From an uncultured Porphyromonas sp. (GTDB lineage: Bacteria > Bacteroidota > Bacteroidia > Bacteroidales > Porphyromonadaceae), in assembly GCA_905372565.1 (NCBI GenBank), contig CAJPPK010000001.1, positions 165,234-229,233 on the forward strand: DNA of 64,000 bases, written 5' to 3'. How positions within the stretch are numbered: the first letter of the stretch is position 1; each line of letters begins with the position of its first letter. The notes under the pieces were generated by a model that was not told the origin of the DNA, did not search any database, and saw nothing but the letters and a program-made list of their open reading frames with translations. Of this stretch, positions 52,619-61,049 are shown in pieces. The position numbers and the translations under genes were made by a program.

Positions 52619-54065
52619 CGTAATACTTTTCTTCGAGGAGGAAGGCATCAAGGAACTGCTTAGCGAGCTCCTTGCCTCCTCGATGAGAGAGGTGGGTGTA
52701 GTCCTTAGCTGCCCAACCTCGTTCGGCGAGCTTCCCGATACCTCCAAGGCGACCGACGGCTGCACGTGTGCTCCAGAAGACAATCCCCTGATCTGCAGCT
52801 AGACGTAGCTGAGCTTGCTCCATAGCACGGACGGCAGGCATAGTGATGACTTGCCCATCAGACTTGGTCCCTCTATCAGAGACGCCAAGCAAGAGGTAGT
52901 CTGCACGCCCAAGAAGTGATCGTAGATGATGGAGTGATCGTCCAAACTGCTTTCCATAGCCAGAGTAGTCAAGCTGTTTGGGACCGATGGCATTGAGCCC
53001 ATACTGTAGGATGATGAGGTCATAAGGACGAGCATGGGCGAAAGAGCGAGTCAGCTCTGTATCTAGTGAACCTAGTAGTAGTCCTGAGTTGCCTCGTAGG
53101 GAGAAATTGTCTAAGCTAACACCTGATGCTCCGTCTAGACTAACTCCATAACAGATAAAGCCTGCTGCCCCCGATGCTAGGCTAAAGCGTAGAGAAGAAA
53201 TGCTTCCCGAGGCAAGCTGATGGGCGGTGAGTCCATCCGATGGAGGAAGCTCAACCGAGCTAGACTCTCCGCCATTTACAGTCACAGAGAGAGTAGTCGT
53301 CGAGGAAGAGCGGTAGTAGATAGTAGCCTCTGCACAGGGTGTCGCTCCTTTGATCAGAGTATAGCGAGCCCAGTCTCCCTCGGAGCCCGTATAGTAATGC
53401 CCTGGCAATGGATACTTCCCCTTAGAGTGGAACTGATTATGATCCTTCCATCCCTTGAACTCATGGCGTATCGTCTGACGAAATCCTGCGGTCTCTGACG
53501 TGATAGGCATCCATCCGATACCAGAGCCACCATAGCGAGCCTGAAGAGCAGAGCGCAGTGCTCCAGTGAAGATATCCCCCTCGATGAATGAGTCTCCTAG
53601 TACCGCTATACGTATGGGGCGATGAAGTCCATTTCGCTGACGAAGCTGTGAGAAGAAGTGCTGTAGCCCGTCATGCCCTGCGGTCATGTCAGAGAGGGTA
53701 TTGGCCTCACTAAGCTCTATATTCTTTAGAGTATGCCGAGTCGTATCGCTGTCTTCCTCTATAGAAGAAGTACTGGAGCCCGACTTGACTTGCTCCTGTT
53801 TCAGCTGTTCATAGATCGCTTCACGCTTACGAACTTCAGCCGTTTGGCTACGAGCTTGCTGACTTAATGCTCGGGGATCATCCGTTGAGATAGCCAAGCT
53901 ATCGGTTTGTCCACGACGAAGATCACCGAGTAGGTCTACCTTGTTGATATCCCACCCTAAGATTTGCTCCGGGAGGAAGTATAATCCCCCTAGCCCTATG
54001 GTGATACATAGAGCTAGGAGCCAGAAGCGAAGGAGGTAATCTGGACTCTTAGAGCTTCTCTCCAT
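52605..54065 (-). CDS. Membrane-anchored SGNH-like protein
   Basis: The 486-residue protein has one N-terminal membrane segment (about residues 10-30) and a polar linker rich in Ser and Gln. An SGNH-fold domain starts near residue 150, with RIAVLGDSFIEGDIFTGAL (a GDS nucleophile block). ILQYGLNAIG replaces the usual GxND block, and YTHLSHRGGKELAKQF supplies the histidine. It may lack a full block III and could be a binding partner of the second SGNH protein. It overlaps upp by 17 bases and the next gene by 14. Confidence 0.75.
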   Translation of the reverse strand: MERSSKSPDYLLRFWLLALCITIGLGGLYFLPEQILGWDINKVDLLGDLRRGQTDSLAISTDDPRALSQQARSQTAEVRKREAIYEQLKQEQVKSGSSTSSIEEDSDTTRHTLKNIELSEANTLSDMTAGHDGLQHFFSQLRQRNGLHRPIRIAVLGDSFIEGDIFTGALRSALQARYGGSGIGWMPITSETAGFRQTIRHEFKGWKDHNQFHSKGKYPLPGHYYTGSEGDWARYTLIKGATPCAEATIYYRSSSTTTLSVTVNGGESSSVELPPSDGLTAHQLASGSISSLRFSLASGAAGFICYGVSLDGASGVSLDNFSLRGNSGLLLGSLDTELTRSFAHARPYDLIILQYGLNAIGPKQLDYSGYGKQFGRSLHHLRSLLGRADYLLLGVSDRGTKSDGQVITMPAVRAMEQAQLRLAADQGIVFWSTRAAVGRLGGIGKLAERGWAAKDYTHLSHRGGKELAKQFLDAFLLEEKYYDAIK

Positions 54066-54702
54066 AGGCTAAATCTCCAGCATCGCCCAGTCCTGGGACA
54101 ATATAAGCATGCTCATCTAGGATCGGATCAATAGCTGCTACCCAGAGGGTGACATTATCCTCGGGGAAGGATTGGCAGAGTGCATCGACAGCCTGCTGGC
54201 TTGATATGATCGATACGAGGTGCACTTCCTTGGGTGTACCCTTGGTAAGTAGAGCTCGATAAGCAAGCTCCATAGAACTTCCCGTAGCGAGCATAGGGTC
54301 TACTAGAAGGAGTGTCTTCCCTTCAAGGGAGGGCGAGGCGATATATTCGATGAAGATGTCGAAGTTGAGACGATCCTTGTACTTGCGATAGGCTGATACG
54401 AAAGCATTCTCAGCCTTATCAAAATAGTTCAAGAACCCTTGGTGTAGCGTGAGCCCAGCACGTAGGATCGTGCCGATGACTATCTGATCAGAGATCTGTG
54501 TACACGAAGCTACGCCAAGTGGAGTCTGTACGTCTCGAGAGGTATAGTGTAGAGCCTTACTGAGCTCGTAAGACATGATTTCGCCGACACGCTCTACATT
54601 ACGGCGAAAGCGCATAGCGTCCTTCTGGACGTGTATGTCACGCATCTCGGCGACGAAGTGGCAGAGGAGAGAGTTTTCCTCTATAAGATGCTTTACCTGC
54701 AT
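54049..54702 (-). CDS. upp: Uracil phosphoribosyltransferase
   Basis: The 217-residue salvage enzyme makes UMP from uracil and PRPP. It has the PRPP loop LLVDPMLATGSSMELAYRAL and the uracil-binding C-terminal YIVPGLGDAGDLAYGEKL. Substrate specificity for uracil follows from the GDAGD motif. It sits between the rRNA methyltransferase-like gene (35-base gap) and the SGNH genes, an operon with no obvious common pathway. Confidence 0.95.
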   Translation of the reverse strand: MQVKHLIEENSLLCHFVAEMRDIHVQKDAMRFRRNVERVGEIMSYELSKALHYTSRDVQTPLGVASCTQISDQIVIGTILRAGLTLHQGFLNYFDKAENAFVSAYRKYKDRLNFDIFIEYIASPSLEGKTLLLVDPMLATGSSMELAYRALLTKGTPKEVHLVSIISSQQAVDALCQSFPEDNVTLWVAAIDPILDEHAYIVPGLGDAGDLAYGEKL

Positions 54703-54737
54703 AAGTAGATAGAGAATGAGATAGGTTAGACTAAGGG

Positions 54738-55970
54738 TTACTCGACATAGAGCACTAGCCCCTTGAGATACTCGCCCTCGGGGTGGTAAATATTGATCGG
54801 ATGGTCGATGGGCTGTGTCAGCTGATGGAGGATACGTACACGACGTCCAGAAGCAGCTGCGGCGGTAAAGACCGCTAGACGGAACTCTTCCTTAGAAACA
54901 GCTTGCGAACAGCTGAATGTAAATACGATTCCTCCAGGTGCGACCTTCTTGAAAGCGATGGAGTTGATCTTGCGATAGCCGATCAGAGCATTGCGTAGCA
55001 CCTTGCGATGCTTAGCGAAAGCAGGAGGATCAAGTATGATCATATCATATTCACCCTCGGGCATCTGCTCTAGGTACTCAAAGGCATCCTGCGTGACGGA
55101 GCGATGTTGAGGACAATCAGCGCCAAAGTTGAGTGCCACGTGCTGCTCTGTTAGGTACATGGCCTTAGAGGAGCTGTCGAGAGAATCTACACGCTTAGCG
55201 TCAGCTCCGAGTGCATAAATAGAGAAGCCACCCGTGTAGCAGAAGGCATTAAGGACGGTCTTTCCCTTAGCATAGGCACCTACGAGGCTACGGTTATCAC
55301 GCTGGTCGATGAAGAAGCCGGTCTTCTGTCCTTTCAGCCAATCAGGGATGAAGCGTAGGCCATTCTCCCAGACTGGGTGAGCCTCTGTATGACCTATGAG
55401 GAAGCCATCCATAGCCAACTCGCGCATATCACGGGTCGGTAGCGTCGTCTCTGACTTATAGTAGATGCCTTGTAAGGGACGTACTGGGTGTCCCGCACGC
55501 TGATAGACGGCTTGGAGAGCCTCTGCGATCATCTCTCTAGCCTCATGCATCCCCAAGCTATGAGCCTGCATGACGGCGGTCTCATCGTAGACGTCAATGA
55601 TCAGCCCAGGTAGGCCATCCCCTTCACCATGCACTAGTCGATAGGCTGTGTTAGGTGAATCACTTGTTCCCTCGGGGCGAATGAGCTCAGCTGCTAGGCG
55701 AAGCTGTAGTGCCGCCATTAGTCTATCCTCATAGAAAGAGCGGTCGATCAGCTCCGTCTCTCCTGCAAACGTCAGGAGACGCACGGCGATGCTACCGCCA
55801 CCGAAATGCCCAGTGCCTAGGTAGCGACCTCGGCTATCCTCGATACGTACCAGCTCTCCATCCCGCCGAGAAGAGGTGTCAGAAGCGATAGCACCCGAGA
55901 AGACCCAGGGGTGAAAGCGTAGGATAGACTCCTCCTTACGAGGATGAAGGCGAAGTGTAGGATAAGGCAT
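54738..55970 (-). CDS. Class I SAM-dependent rRNA methyltransferase (RlmI/YccW-like)
   Basis: The 410-residue protein has an N-terminal PUA-like RNA-binding domain (about 1-75, with LHPRKEESILRFHPWVFSGAI). A middle domain (YYKSETTLPTRD) is followed by a Rossmann methyltransferase domain with LNAFCYTGGFSIYAL and the catalytic IILDPPAFAKHRK. E. coli RlmI makes m5C1962 in 23S rRNA; the cysteine usually used for m5C is the CS in TFSCSQAVSKEEF. The exact rRNA target here is inference. Confidence 0.88.
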   Translation of the reverse strand: MPYPTLRLHPRKEESILRFHPWVFSGAIASDTSSRRDGELVRIEDSRGRYLGTGHFGGGSIAVRLLTFAGETELIDRSFYEDRLMAALQLRLAAELIRPEGTSDSPNTAYRLVHGEGDGLPGLIIDVYDETAVMQAHSLGMHEAREMIAEALQAVYQRAGHPVRPLQGIYYKSETTLPTRDMRELAMDGFLIGHTEAHPVWENGLRFIPDWLKGQKTGFFIDQRDNRSLVGAYAKGKTVLNAFCYTGGFSIYALGADAKRVDSLDSSSKAMYLTEQHVALNFGADCPQHRSVTQDAFEYLEQMPEGEYDMIILDPPAFAKHRKVLRNALIGYRKINSIAFKKVAPGGIVFTFSCSQAVSKEEFRLAVFTAAAASGRRVRILHQLTQPIDHPINIYHPEGEYLKGLVLYVE

Positions 55971-55976
55971 AGGTGA

Positions 55977-56636
55977 CTAGAGTAAAGCGAATAGGATGGG
56001 GGAGGGTGATGGTTGCTCAAGGAGCTTATTGAGGATGCGGAGCGAAGCCCAAGCATCAAGTGCGGCATAGTGCTGCTGTTCGGGAGAGAGTGTCTCTGCC
56101 TCCCAGTTGCTCATGCGCTGCTTCTTACTCATACGCTCTCCGAAGAGGATCGCATAGATCTTCTGTAGCCCCAACTCTCGGATGCCATAGGCGCCACAGA
56201 GCTTCTGGAGCTCAACGTTAGAAGCTGGGGTATACTTGGTCAGACGCTTAAGGCCAGCGAGGTCATCACGGAGGCTTAGGCCGACCTTGAAGATATGTTC
56301 GTCCTCGAGTAAGCTGGTGAGGCTCTTCGTGAGCCCTATCTTGTTCAGACGAAAGAGGAATACCTCCTCCTCTGTAGCTAGCTGTAGGAGGGAGACTTCA
56401 TAGCGTACTTTAGGATTGAAGCTCGGGCGAGTCTCTGTGTCGATCCCGATACGTGTAGCTCGTCGAAGGCGTGCGACGGCCTTGCGAGCATCGAGCTTGG
56501 TCTCGACCAGGGTGATGGGTACGGGACAGCGAGCTATAGGCAGTGCCTCCAGTTGCTCCGAGGAGATCGTCTCCGGATACGTGAAGGAGGGTTGGGTTCG
56601 GACGGTCTTAGTAGACTTGCTCATCGCTGTTTTCAT
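55977..56636 (-). CDS. 3'-5' exonuclease domain protein (RNase D-like, DEDDy)
   Basis: The 219-residue protein is a lone DEDDy exonuclease domain. ExoI is IGIDTETRPSF (D and E), ExoII lies around VGLSLRDDLAGLKR, and ExoIII is YAALDAWASLRI with the Y-x3-D arrangement. The absence of an HRDC domain separates it from true RNase D. It probably trims structured RNA 3' ends. It overlaps the upstream gene by 29 bases, so translation is probably coupled. The start could also be the ATG at 56624. Confidence 0.85.
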   Translation of the reverse strand: MKTAMSKSTKTVRTQPSFTYPETISSEQLEALPIARCPVPITLVETKLDARKAVARLRRATRIGIDTETRPSFNPKVRYEVSLLQLATEEEVFLFRLNKIGLTKSLTSLLEDEHIFKVGLSLRDDLAGLKRLTKYTPASNVELQKLCGAYGIRELGLQKIYAILFGERMSKKQRMSNWEAETLSPEQQHYAALDAWASLRILNKLLEQPSPSPILFALL

Positions 56637-57171
56637 CCTCTAGGTTAGTTGGATCCTCTTCGTCTGTCGTCTCTTGCTGCGTGTAGAGCTGATGCAGAGC
56701 CGTGAGAGCCTCGAGGAGTTCTCGGCCCCAATACTCGGAGAAGTGATAGCGACAGCGTCCGATAGCAGCAGGCAAGGCCTCCTCGTTCTCATCCCTTAGG
56801 ATACCTAGCAGATTCCCTACCTGCTGATAGACATCAGCCAAGGCTTCGGATACGAAGGCCGCAATAGGCGTATCGCTGTACTGCATCTGGTCGGACTGGG
56901 TGGTGAGGTAGGCATCTCCCTCACCGAGGAGCGAGGAGATACGCCCCCGAACGGCTTCGTAGGCTCCCTCGGTGATATACTCCTCTAGGTAATCCGTCTC
57001 GGAGTCGTAGAGGTAATCTGGGAGTCGAAGGGTGGAAAGATATAGCTGGGGGAGCTGAAGCACCGCCTGCTGGATGAAGGAAGATTGGTCTGACGCTTGC
57101 TCTAGGAGTGCCGCTAGGCGGACTCCCACGGCCGCAAATTCCAAAACCTCTTGTGTATATAGGCTAGACAT
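56608..57171 (-). CDS. DUF5063-family protein
   Basis: The helical, acidic protein matches the Bacteroidota DUF5063 type, with FAAVGVRLAALLEQASDQ, a middle LGILRDENEEALPAAI and CRYHFSEYWGRELLEALTAL. Its function is unknown. The open frame begins at 57222, but a TATTTTTG -7 box at 57206-57199 puts transcription start close to 57193. The ATG at 57171 (MSSLYTQEVLEF, 187 residues) is therefore the likely start. It heads the seven-gene operon that ends with MBOAT. Confidence 0.75.
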   Translation of the reverse strand: MSSLYTQEVLEFAAVGVRLAALLEQASDQSSFIQQAVLQLPQLYLSTLRLPDYLYDSETDYLEEYITEGAYEAVRGRISSLLGEGDAYLTTQSDQMQYSDTPIAAFVSEALADVYQQVGNLLGILRDENEEALPAAIGRCRYHFSEYWGRELLEALTALHQLYTQQETTDEEDPTNLEDENSDEQVY

Positions 57172-57198
57172 AGCCTCGCTACTTGAATTCATACAGGT

Positions 57199-57206
57199 AC
57201 AAAAAT
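57199..57206 (-). promoter_or_regulatory. -7 box of the DUF5063-to-MBOAT operon
   Basis: TATTTTTG on the minus strand fits TANNTTTG, 28 bases before the preferred ATG. It decides the start of the first gene against the longer frame. Confidence 0.5.
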
Positions 57207-57363
57207 ACCCTTTCTTTAGCAATTAGCGTAGTCTAACTCGATGAAAGGCGCTTATTTCGTCTAGGTTTCTTTCCCCTTCGTGCACTCTTGGCTTCATCTG
57301 ACCTATCTAGCTGACGGAAGGAGGCTAGGGGAGCAGGTAGCCCTACCTAGTGGATCGGTATCG

Positions 57364-57475
57364 AAGGCTTGGGGCATGCCCTAAGGAAGGCTTGGCCTTT
57401 ATCCCAAGAAAGGTCTACCTCTGTGCTGGATGAGGTAGACCTTTTTTTGACTAAAGTATAGCCTTTGTCCTTGTC
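57364..57475. repeat. Tandem array D4: five 22-23 bp dyad units, core AAGGTNNACCTT
   Basis: Units at 57364 (AAGGCTTGGGGC), 57387 (AAGGCTTGGCCTTT), 57410 (AAGGTCTACCTC), 57432 (GAGGTAGACCTTT) and 57454 (AAGTATAGCCTTT) are 23, 23, 22 and 22 bases apart. It is in the 329-base gap between the DUF5063 gene and queG; nothing else was recognised there. Confidence 0.78.
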
Positions 57476-57551
57476 GTCTTCTGTCTTTTCCCGGAGGGAT
57501 AGGTTAGGGCAATAGGAGGAGGCTTTATGGCTCGAGTGAGGAGTATGTGAA

Positions 57552-58568
57552 CTAACCCTCGGGATCCTCTGGAGATGAGAAGTTCTCCCGTATCCCTCGC
57601 CAAGAGCGGAGGAGACCTTCTCGTCCAGCCCGCTTGACGGCTGTGCCAGCGAAGAGAGCCAAGTACTCCTCTTCGGTCAGCGCTTCTAGCGCCTCAGGGC
57701 TAAGTCTGAGGAGACTTTCACGAGGCGAGAAGTCCTCTATCTCCGTCGGACGAGCGTAGCGGTTCCACGGACAGCACTGCTGACATGCGTCACAGCCGTA
57801 GAGACGCTTGCCGAGCTTCGGAGCTAAGTCCTGTGGGATCTCTCCCTTCTGCTCGATGGTGAGGTAGCTGATACAGCGCCGAGCGTCCAATACCCCAGGC
57901 TTAACGAAGGCTTGCGTAGGGCAAGCGGTTTGGCAACGTGTACATTTCCCGCAGAGATTACGCATCGGTTCGTCGGCAGGGAGCTCTAGATCGACGAGTA
58001 GAAAGCCGAGGAAGAAGTAGCTACCAGCTCTCGGTATGATCAGAAGACTATTCTTCCCTCGCCATCCGAGCCCAGCTTTCTCCGCCCAATACCGCTCTAA
58101 GATGGGGGCAGAGTCAGCAAATGCTCGCCCAGAGACGGTCAGTTCTAGTCCCTCCTGCATATAGAGGAGAAGCTTATCAAGGCGCTTCTTCACGACCTTG
58201 TGGTAGTCTCTCCCGTAGGCATAGTAGGCGAACTGAGGGGCATCCTCAGCTTGCTTCTCTGCAGGGTAGTAGTTCATCGCTACGGCGATCAGGCTACGTG
58301 TCCCAGGAAGTAGGACTCTCGGGTCAGCTCGAAGCTCTCGATTGCGCTCAAGGTACTCCATACTCCCCTGATGACCAGCGTCGATCCAGGCATCATAGCT
58401 AGCCATCACCTCCGAGGGGACAGCCTCTGCGCGGGCTATGCCACATGCAGAGAAGCCGAGGCGTAGAGCCTCGGCTTTGATAGCGGTGACGATTTTTTCA
58501 GGAGAGAAGCTACTCAAGTGGCTTGGGCTAGCTATTACTTGCTCGCATAGACCCAAGCTCCACGACAA
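57552..58568 (-). CDS. queG: Epoxyqueuosine reductase
   Basis: QueG reduces epoxyqueuosine in tRNA to queuosine using cobalamin and two [4Fe-4S] clusters. The ferredoxin-like motifs CGKCTRCQTACPTQAF and CDACQQCCPW are near residues 200-255, and the N-terminal cobalamin-binding region has GFSACGIARAEAV and the aspartate-containing MNYYPAE segment. The open ATG frame starts at 58568 and overlaps the upstream gene by 34 bases. A TTG at 58517 (LSSFSPEK) gives 321 residues and no overlap. It is B12-dependent, which is interesting beside the B12 riboswitch elsewhere in the window. Confidence 0.92.
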   Translation of the reverse strand: MSWSLGLCEQVIASPSHLSSFSPEKIVTAIKAEALRLGFSACGIARAEAVPSEVMASYDAWIDAGHQGSMEYLERNRELRADPRVLLPGTRSLIAVAMNYYPAEKQAEDAPQFAYYAYGRDYHKVVKKRLDKLLLYMQEGLELTVSGRAFADSAPILERYWAEKAGLGWRGKNSLLIIPRAGSYFFLGFLLVDLELPADEPMRNLCGKCTRCQTACPTQAFVKPGVLDARRCISYLTIEQKGEIPQDLAPKLGKRLYGCDACQQCCPWNRYARPTEIEDFSPRESLLRLSPEALEALTEEEYLALFAGTAVKRAGREGLLRSWRGIRENFSSPEDPEG

Positions 58569-59494
58569 GCGGGGTGCTCCTTAGCTAAGGCATTCAGGTA
58601 GCTATAAGCCTCCGAGGACGTAGCGAATGAGGCCACACTTAGGCGGATCATCCGCCCCTTGGATGCCCCTAGGGCGATGAAGGTCGCATCGGGGAGCTCG
58701 GTCTGTAGGTGTTCGTAGTGTGAAGTGATACGCTCTGGCTGACGCTCTGTAGCAAGGATGATGTGATAGCGACCATCGGCTTCTTCGCTCCAGCTAAGCC
58801 CTGTGGACTGCTTAGCTTCGTCTGCAGAAGAGGTTACCTCGGGCTCCTGGGCAACTACCTTCGTCCCAAAGAGCTGCTCCGCTACCTCGACTGTCGGCGT
58901 AAAGCCCGCTTGGTAGCCCTGCGACTCCTTGACTTGGTTCCCCCAAGGAAGTAGGGCAAGGAGCAGAAGGACTAAGCTCGCTGCGTAGCCGAGGGTACGC
59001 TTCGGGATCCGGAAGGAGAGGTAGCGCTCATCTTGTGCCCTGATACCAGCCCGCTGGGTCAAGCTGGATGCGAGCTCAGGTAGGGCAACTGGCATATAGC
59101 CGTAGGTGTATGCCTCAGTGGCGAGAGCTTGTTTGGCAGGCTCGAAGCTAAGCTTTCCTTCTTCGGAGAGGGTCAATGTGCCGATACTGCTTAGCTCGTA
59201 GCTCCGATGCTGTACGAGGACGGAGCGAAGCTGACGTACCTCCTCCTCGAGCACTAAGCGTGCACGACGGAGCGAAGTCCCTAGTAGCAGAGCATAGCGC
59301 TCCTCTAAGAGACCATCACTATGGGTCATCTCGGAGCTAAAGTGTAGCTCTGCCTGCGGGGGAAAAGCGACGCGCCGCTGGGAGTCATACCCAGCAGGGG
59401 AGACTTCGCATAGGAAGCCACCCAATTGGGGTACTACGACATAGTCATGACGTAGTAGGAGATAAGTGATTTGCTCAGTCAGGCGACTCTTCAT
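58535..59494 (-). CDS. HU/CCDC81-like N-terminal domain protein with a membrane helix and SPOR domain
   Basis: The 319-residue product has an N-terminal HU-like region (about 1-75, with ITYLLLRHDYVVVPQLGGFL). A second DNA-binding-like segment (about 80-125) is followed by one membrane helix near residue 175 (LGYAASLVLLLLALLPW) and a C-terminal SPOR domain (about 245-319, with GRYHIILATERQ and WVYASK). SPOR domains bind denuded glycan strands at division septa. The combination suggests a link between the cytoplasmic and periplasmic side of the divisome; this is inference. A TATCTTTG box is 40 bases upstream. Confidence 0.82.
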   Translation of the reverse strand: MKSRLTEQITYLLLRHDYVVVPQLGGFLCEVSPAGYDSQRRVAFPPQAELHFSSEMTHSDGLLEERYALLLGTSLRRARLVLEEEVRQLRSVLVQHRSYELSSIGTLTLSEEGKLSFEPAKQALATEAYTYGYMPVALPELASSLTQRAGIRAQDERYLSFRIPKRTLGYAASLVLLLLALLPWGNQVKESQGYQAGFTPTVEVAEQLFGTKVVAQEPEVTSSADEAKQSTGLSWSEEADGRYHIILATERQPERITSHYEHLQTELPDATFIALGASKGRMIRLSVASFATSSEAYSYLNALAKEHPACRGAWVYASK

Positions 59495-59534
59495 CAGATC
59501 ATCTATTGTAGCCCAAAGGCCTACGTTTTAGTTT

Positions 59535-59542
59535 CAAAGATA
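59535..59542 (-). promoter_or_regulatory. -7 box of the SPOR gene and queG
   Basis: TATCTTTG on the minus strand, 41 bases before the ATG at 59494. Confidence 0.5.
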
Positions 59543-59645
59543 CATATAATCAGGGATAAACGTATGCTGACGGCTTGCGAAAGCCCTTGATAGATGTGAT
59601 TCTTTCGTGTCTTGCTTCGGAGATCTCTCGGTAGGCAGAGGAGCA

Positions 59646-59734
59646 GAGGTTATGCTTTTCCAGGCTAAAGCTTATCCTTTCCGATCGGAGAGGTAGGCCT
59701 TTCTCTTCGAAAAGGTCTACCTTGCTCAGGAAGG
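59646..59734. repeat. Tandem array D5: four 22-bp dyad units, core AAGGTNNACCTT
   Basis: Units at 59646 (GAGGTTATGCTTTT), 59668 (AAGCTTATCCTTT), 59690 (GAGGTAGGCCTTT) and 59712 (AAGGTCTACCTT) are exactly 22 bases apart. It lies between two divergent genes in a 362-base gap that otherwise holds only the SPOR-gene promoter. Confidence 0.8.
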
Positions 59735-59856
59735 GGAAAGCTCTTGTGTGATGAAGTATTCAAGGATATTGTAACTTTAGCCATACCAAAGGAAGCATTC
59801 CCCCAAGGCATCCGCAGGGGATACCTCTGATGGATTGACCTCTAACATCGCATCGT

Positions 59857-60897
59857 ATGATAATCAGCAAGCTAAGTACGTCCTCCGTACATATACTCCA
59901 GCTGGTGCTGGGGACAGTCTCTCTAACTGCTTGTGGCGTCTTTACTGCCGGAACGACAGCCCTGAACAAGCTGCAACAAGGGATGAGCACACAGCAAGTG
60001 CAGGCTGCCTTAGGAGCTCCTAGTGATCGAACGGTCAAGGAGAGTGGGGTCGAGCTCTGGAAATACTACTATCCCTATGAGAACATGCAGCTCTATCTGA
60101 AGTTTAGGGACGGGCATCTCGTGTCCTTTGGTACGAATGGCTCTGCGGTAGATCCTAGCTTTACGCCACCTCCAGCACCAGAACGCCCCGTTGTAGTCGT
60201 GGATCCGCCAGTCTATCCGCAGAGGCCTTCTTCCTATCCCTCTTACCCTGGTGGGGTCGTCTTCCAAGAGCGGGAGCAACGAGCCTTTGAGGAATTCTGT
60301 CTATCGCTCCGTCGTATGCGCTACGAAGAGGAGCGTCTCGAGGCGCTTCGAGAGGTCATCCCCTTTAGCTACTTCAGCGTCTATCAGGGGATACGTCTTC
60401 TGGAGCTCTTCGGAGAGGAGCGAGATCGGCTCGTGATCCTAGCTGATTTGGCCTCCCACCTCATTGATCCTCAGAATGCACAGGGGCTGTTAGCCTGCTT
60501 CTCGGGTATGTATGGAGAGCGAGAGGCTAGACGAATTCTCAGGGAAGTGCTTACCCACCCCAACCGAGACATCTATGGACGCTATGAGCGTCAGATGCAG
60601 GAGGACTTCGAACGCTTCTATCGAACCGTCCGAGATCAGGTCTTCCCTGATGAACAGATGAGCTATCTCGAGCTAGGGGTAAGTCAGCGCCTCTTCACGG
60701 TCGCACAAGTGAAGCGCCTGATCCAGCTCTTTATGTGGAAAGATGAGAAGCTGAAGGCGCTACGAATCTTAGTCCCCAACCTCCTAGACGGGTACAATGC
60801 CTATCAGATCCTCGATTGCTTCGATATGTTTGACAAGGAGGATGCCCAGCAGATCCTACGCCTCTCCCAGCAGCGTCCTCGCTACCTTCATCGCTAG
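59857..60897 (+). CDS. Lipoprotein with SmpA/BamE-like region and two DUF4476 repeats
   Basis: The 346-residue product has a lipoprotein signal (LQLVLGTVSLTAC). A short SmpA/OmlA-like region (about 32-85, with LQQGMSTQQVQAALGAPSDRT) is followed by a proline-rich linker (about 100-135). Two DUF4476 copies follow (about 145-240 and 250-340); FEEFCLSLRRMRYEEERLEAL and LLELFGEERDRLVIL mark the first. DUF4476 is widespread in Bacteroidota with unknown role. It should sit in the outer membrane facing the periplasm. It has its own terminator. Confidence 0.8.
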   Translation: MIISKLSTSSVHILQLVLGTVSLTACGVFTAGTTALNKLQQGMSTQQVQAALGAPSDRTVKESGVELWKYYYPYENMQLYLKFRDGHLVSFGTNGSAVDPSFTPPPAPERPVVVVDPPVYPQRPSSYPSYPGGVVFQEREQRAFEEFCLSLRRMRYEEERLEALREVIPFSYFSVYQGIRLLELFGEERDRLVILADLASHLIDPQNAQGLLACFSGMYGEREARRILREVLTHPNRDIYGRYERQMQEDFERFYRTVRDQVFPDEQMSYLELGVSQRLFTVAQVKRLIQLFMWKDEKLKALRILVPNLLDGYNAYQILDCFDMFDKEDAQQILRLSQQRPRYLHR

Positions 60898-60912
60898 AGC
60901 TAGAATGGATTG

Positions 60913-60950
60913 GGCTAAGAGCCTTATCTCGGAAGAGGCTTAGCCGTTTT
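60913..60950 (+). terminator. Terminator of the DUF4476 gene
   Basis: GGCTAAG pairs with CTTAGCC, followed by GTTTTTC at 60946-60952, 15 bases after the stop codon. Confidence 0.75.
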
Positions 60951-60983
60951 TCTCCGAGCCCTGACTTAAGGATATTTAAAGTG

Positions 60984-61019
60984 AAGCGCCTCACTCGGAT
61001 CAACCCGAGTGAGGCGCTT
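60984..61019 (-). terminator. Terminator of the V-type ATPase operon
   Basis: A 15-bp stem (AAGCGCCTCACTCGG and its complement) around a 6-base loop lies 31 bases after the subunit K stop, with CACTTTAAAT following on the minus strand. Confidence 0.8.
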
Positions 61020-61049
61020 TCGTAGGATATGATTCGTAGATCCTCGAGC

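Noticed and set aside
52619..52783. N-terminal extension of the secreted SGNH protein
   Set aside because: It would overlap the preceding gene by about 180 bases and would bury the signal peptide that starts at the ATG at 52618.
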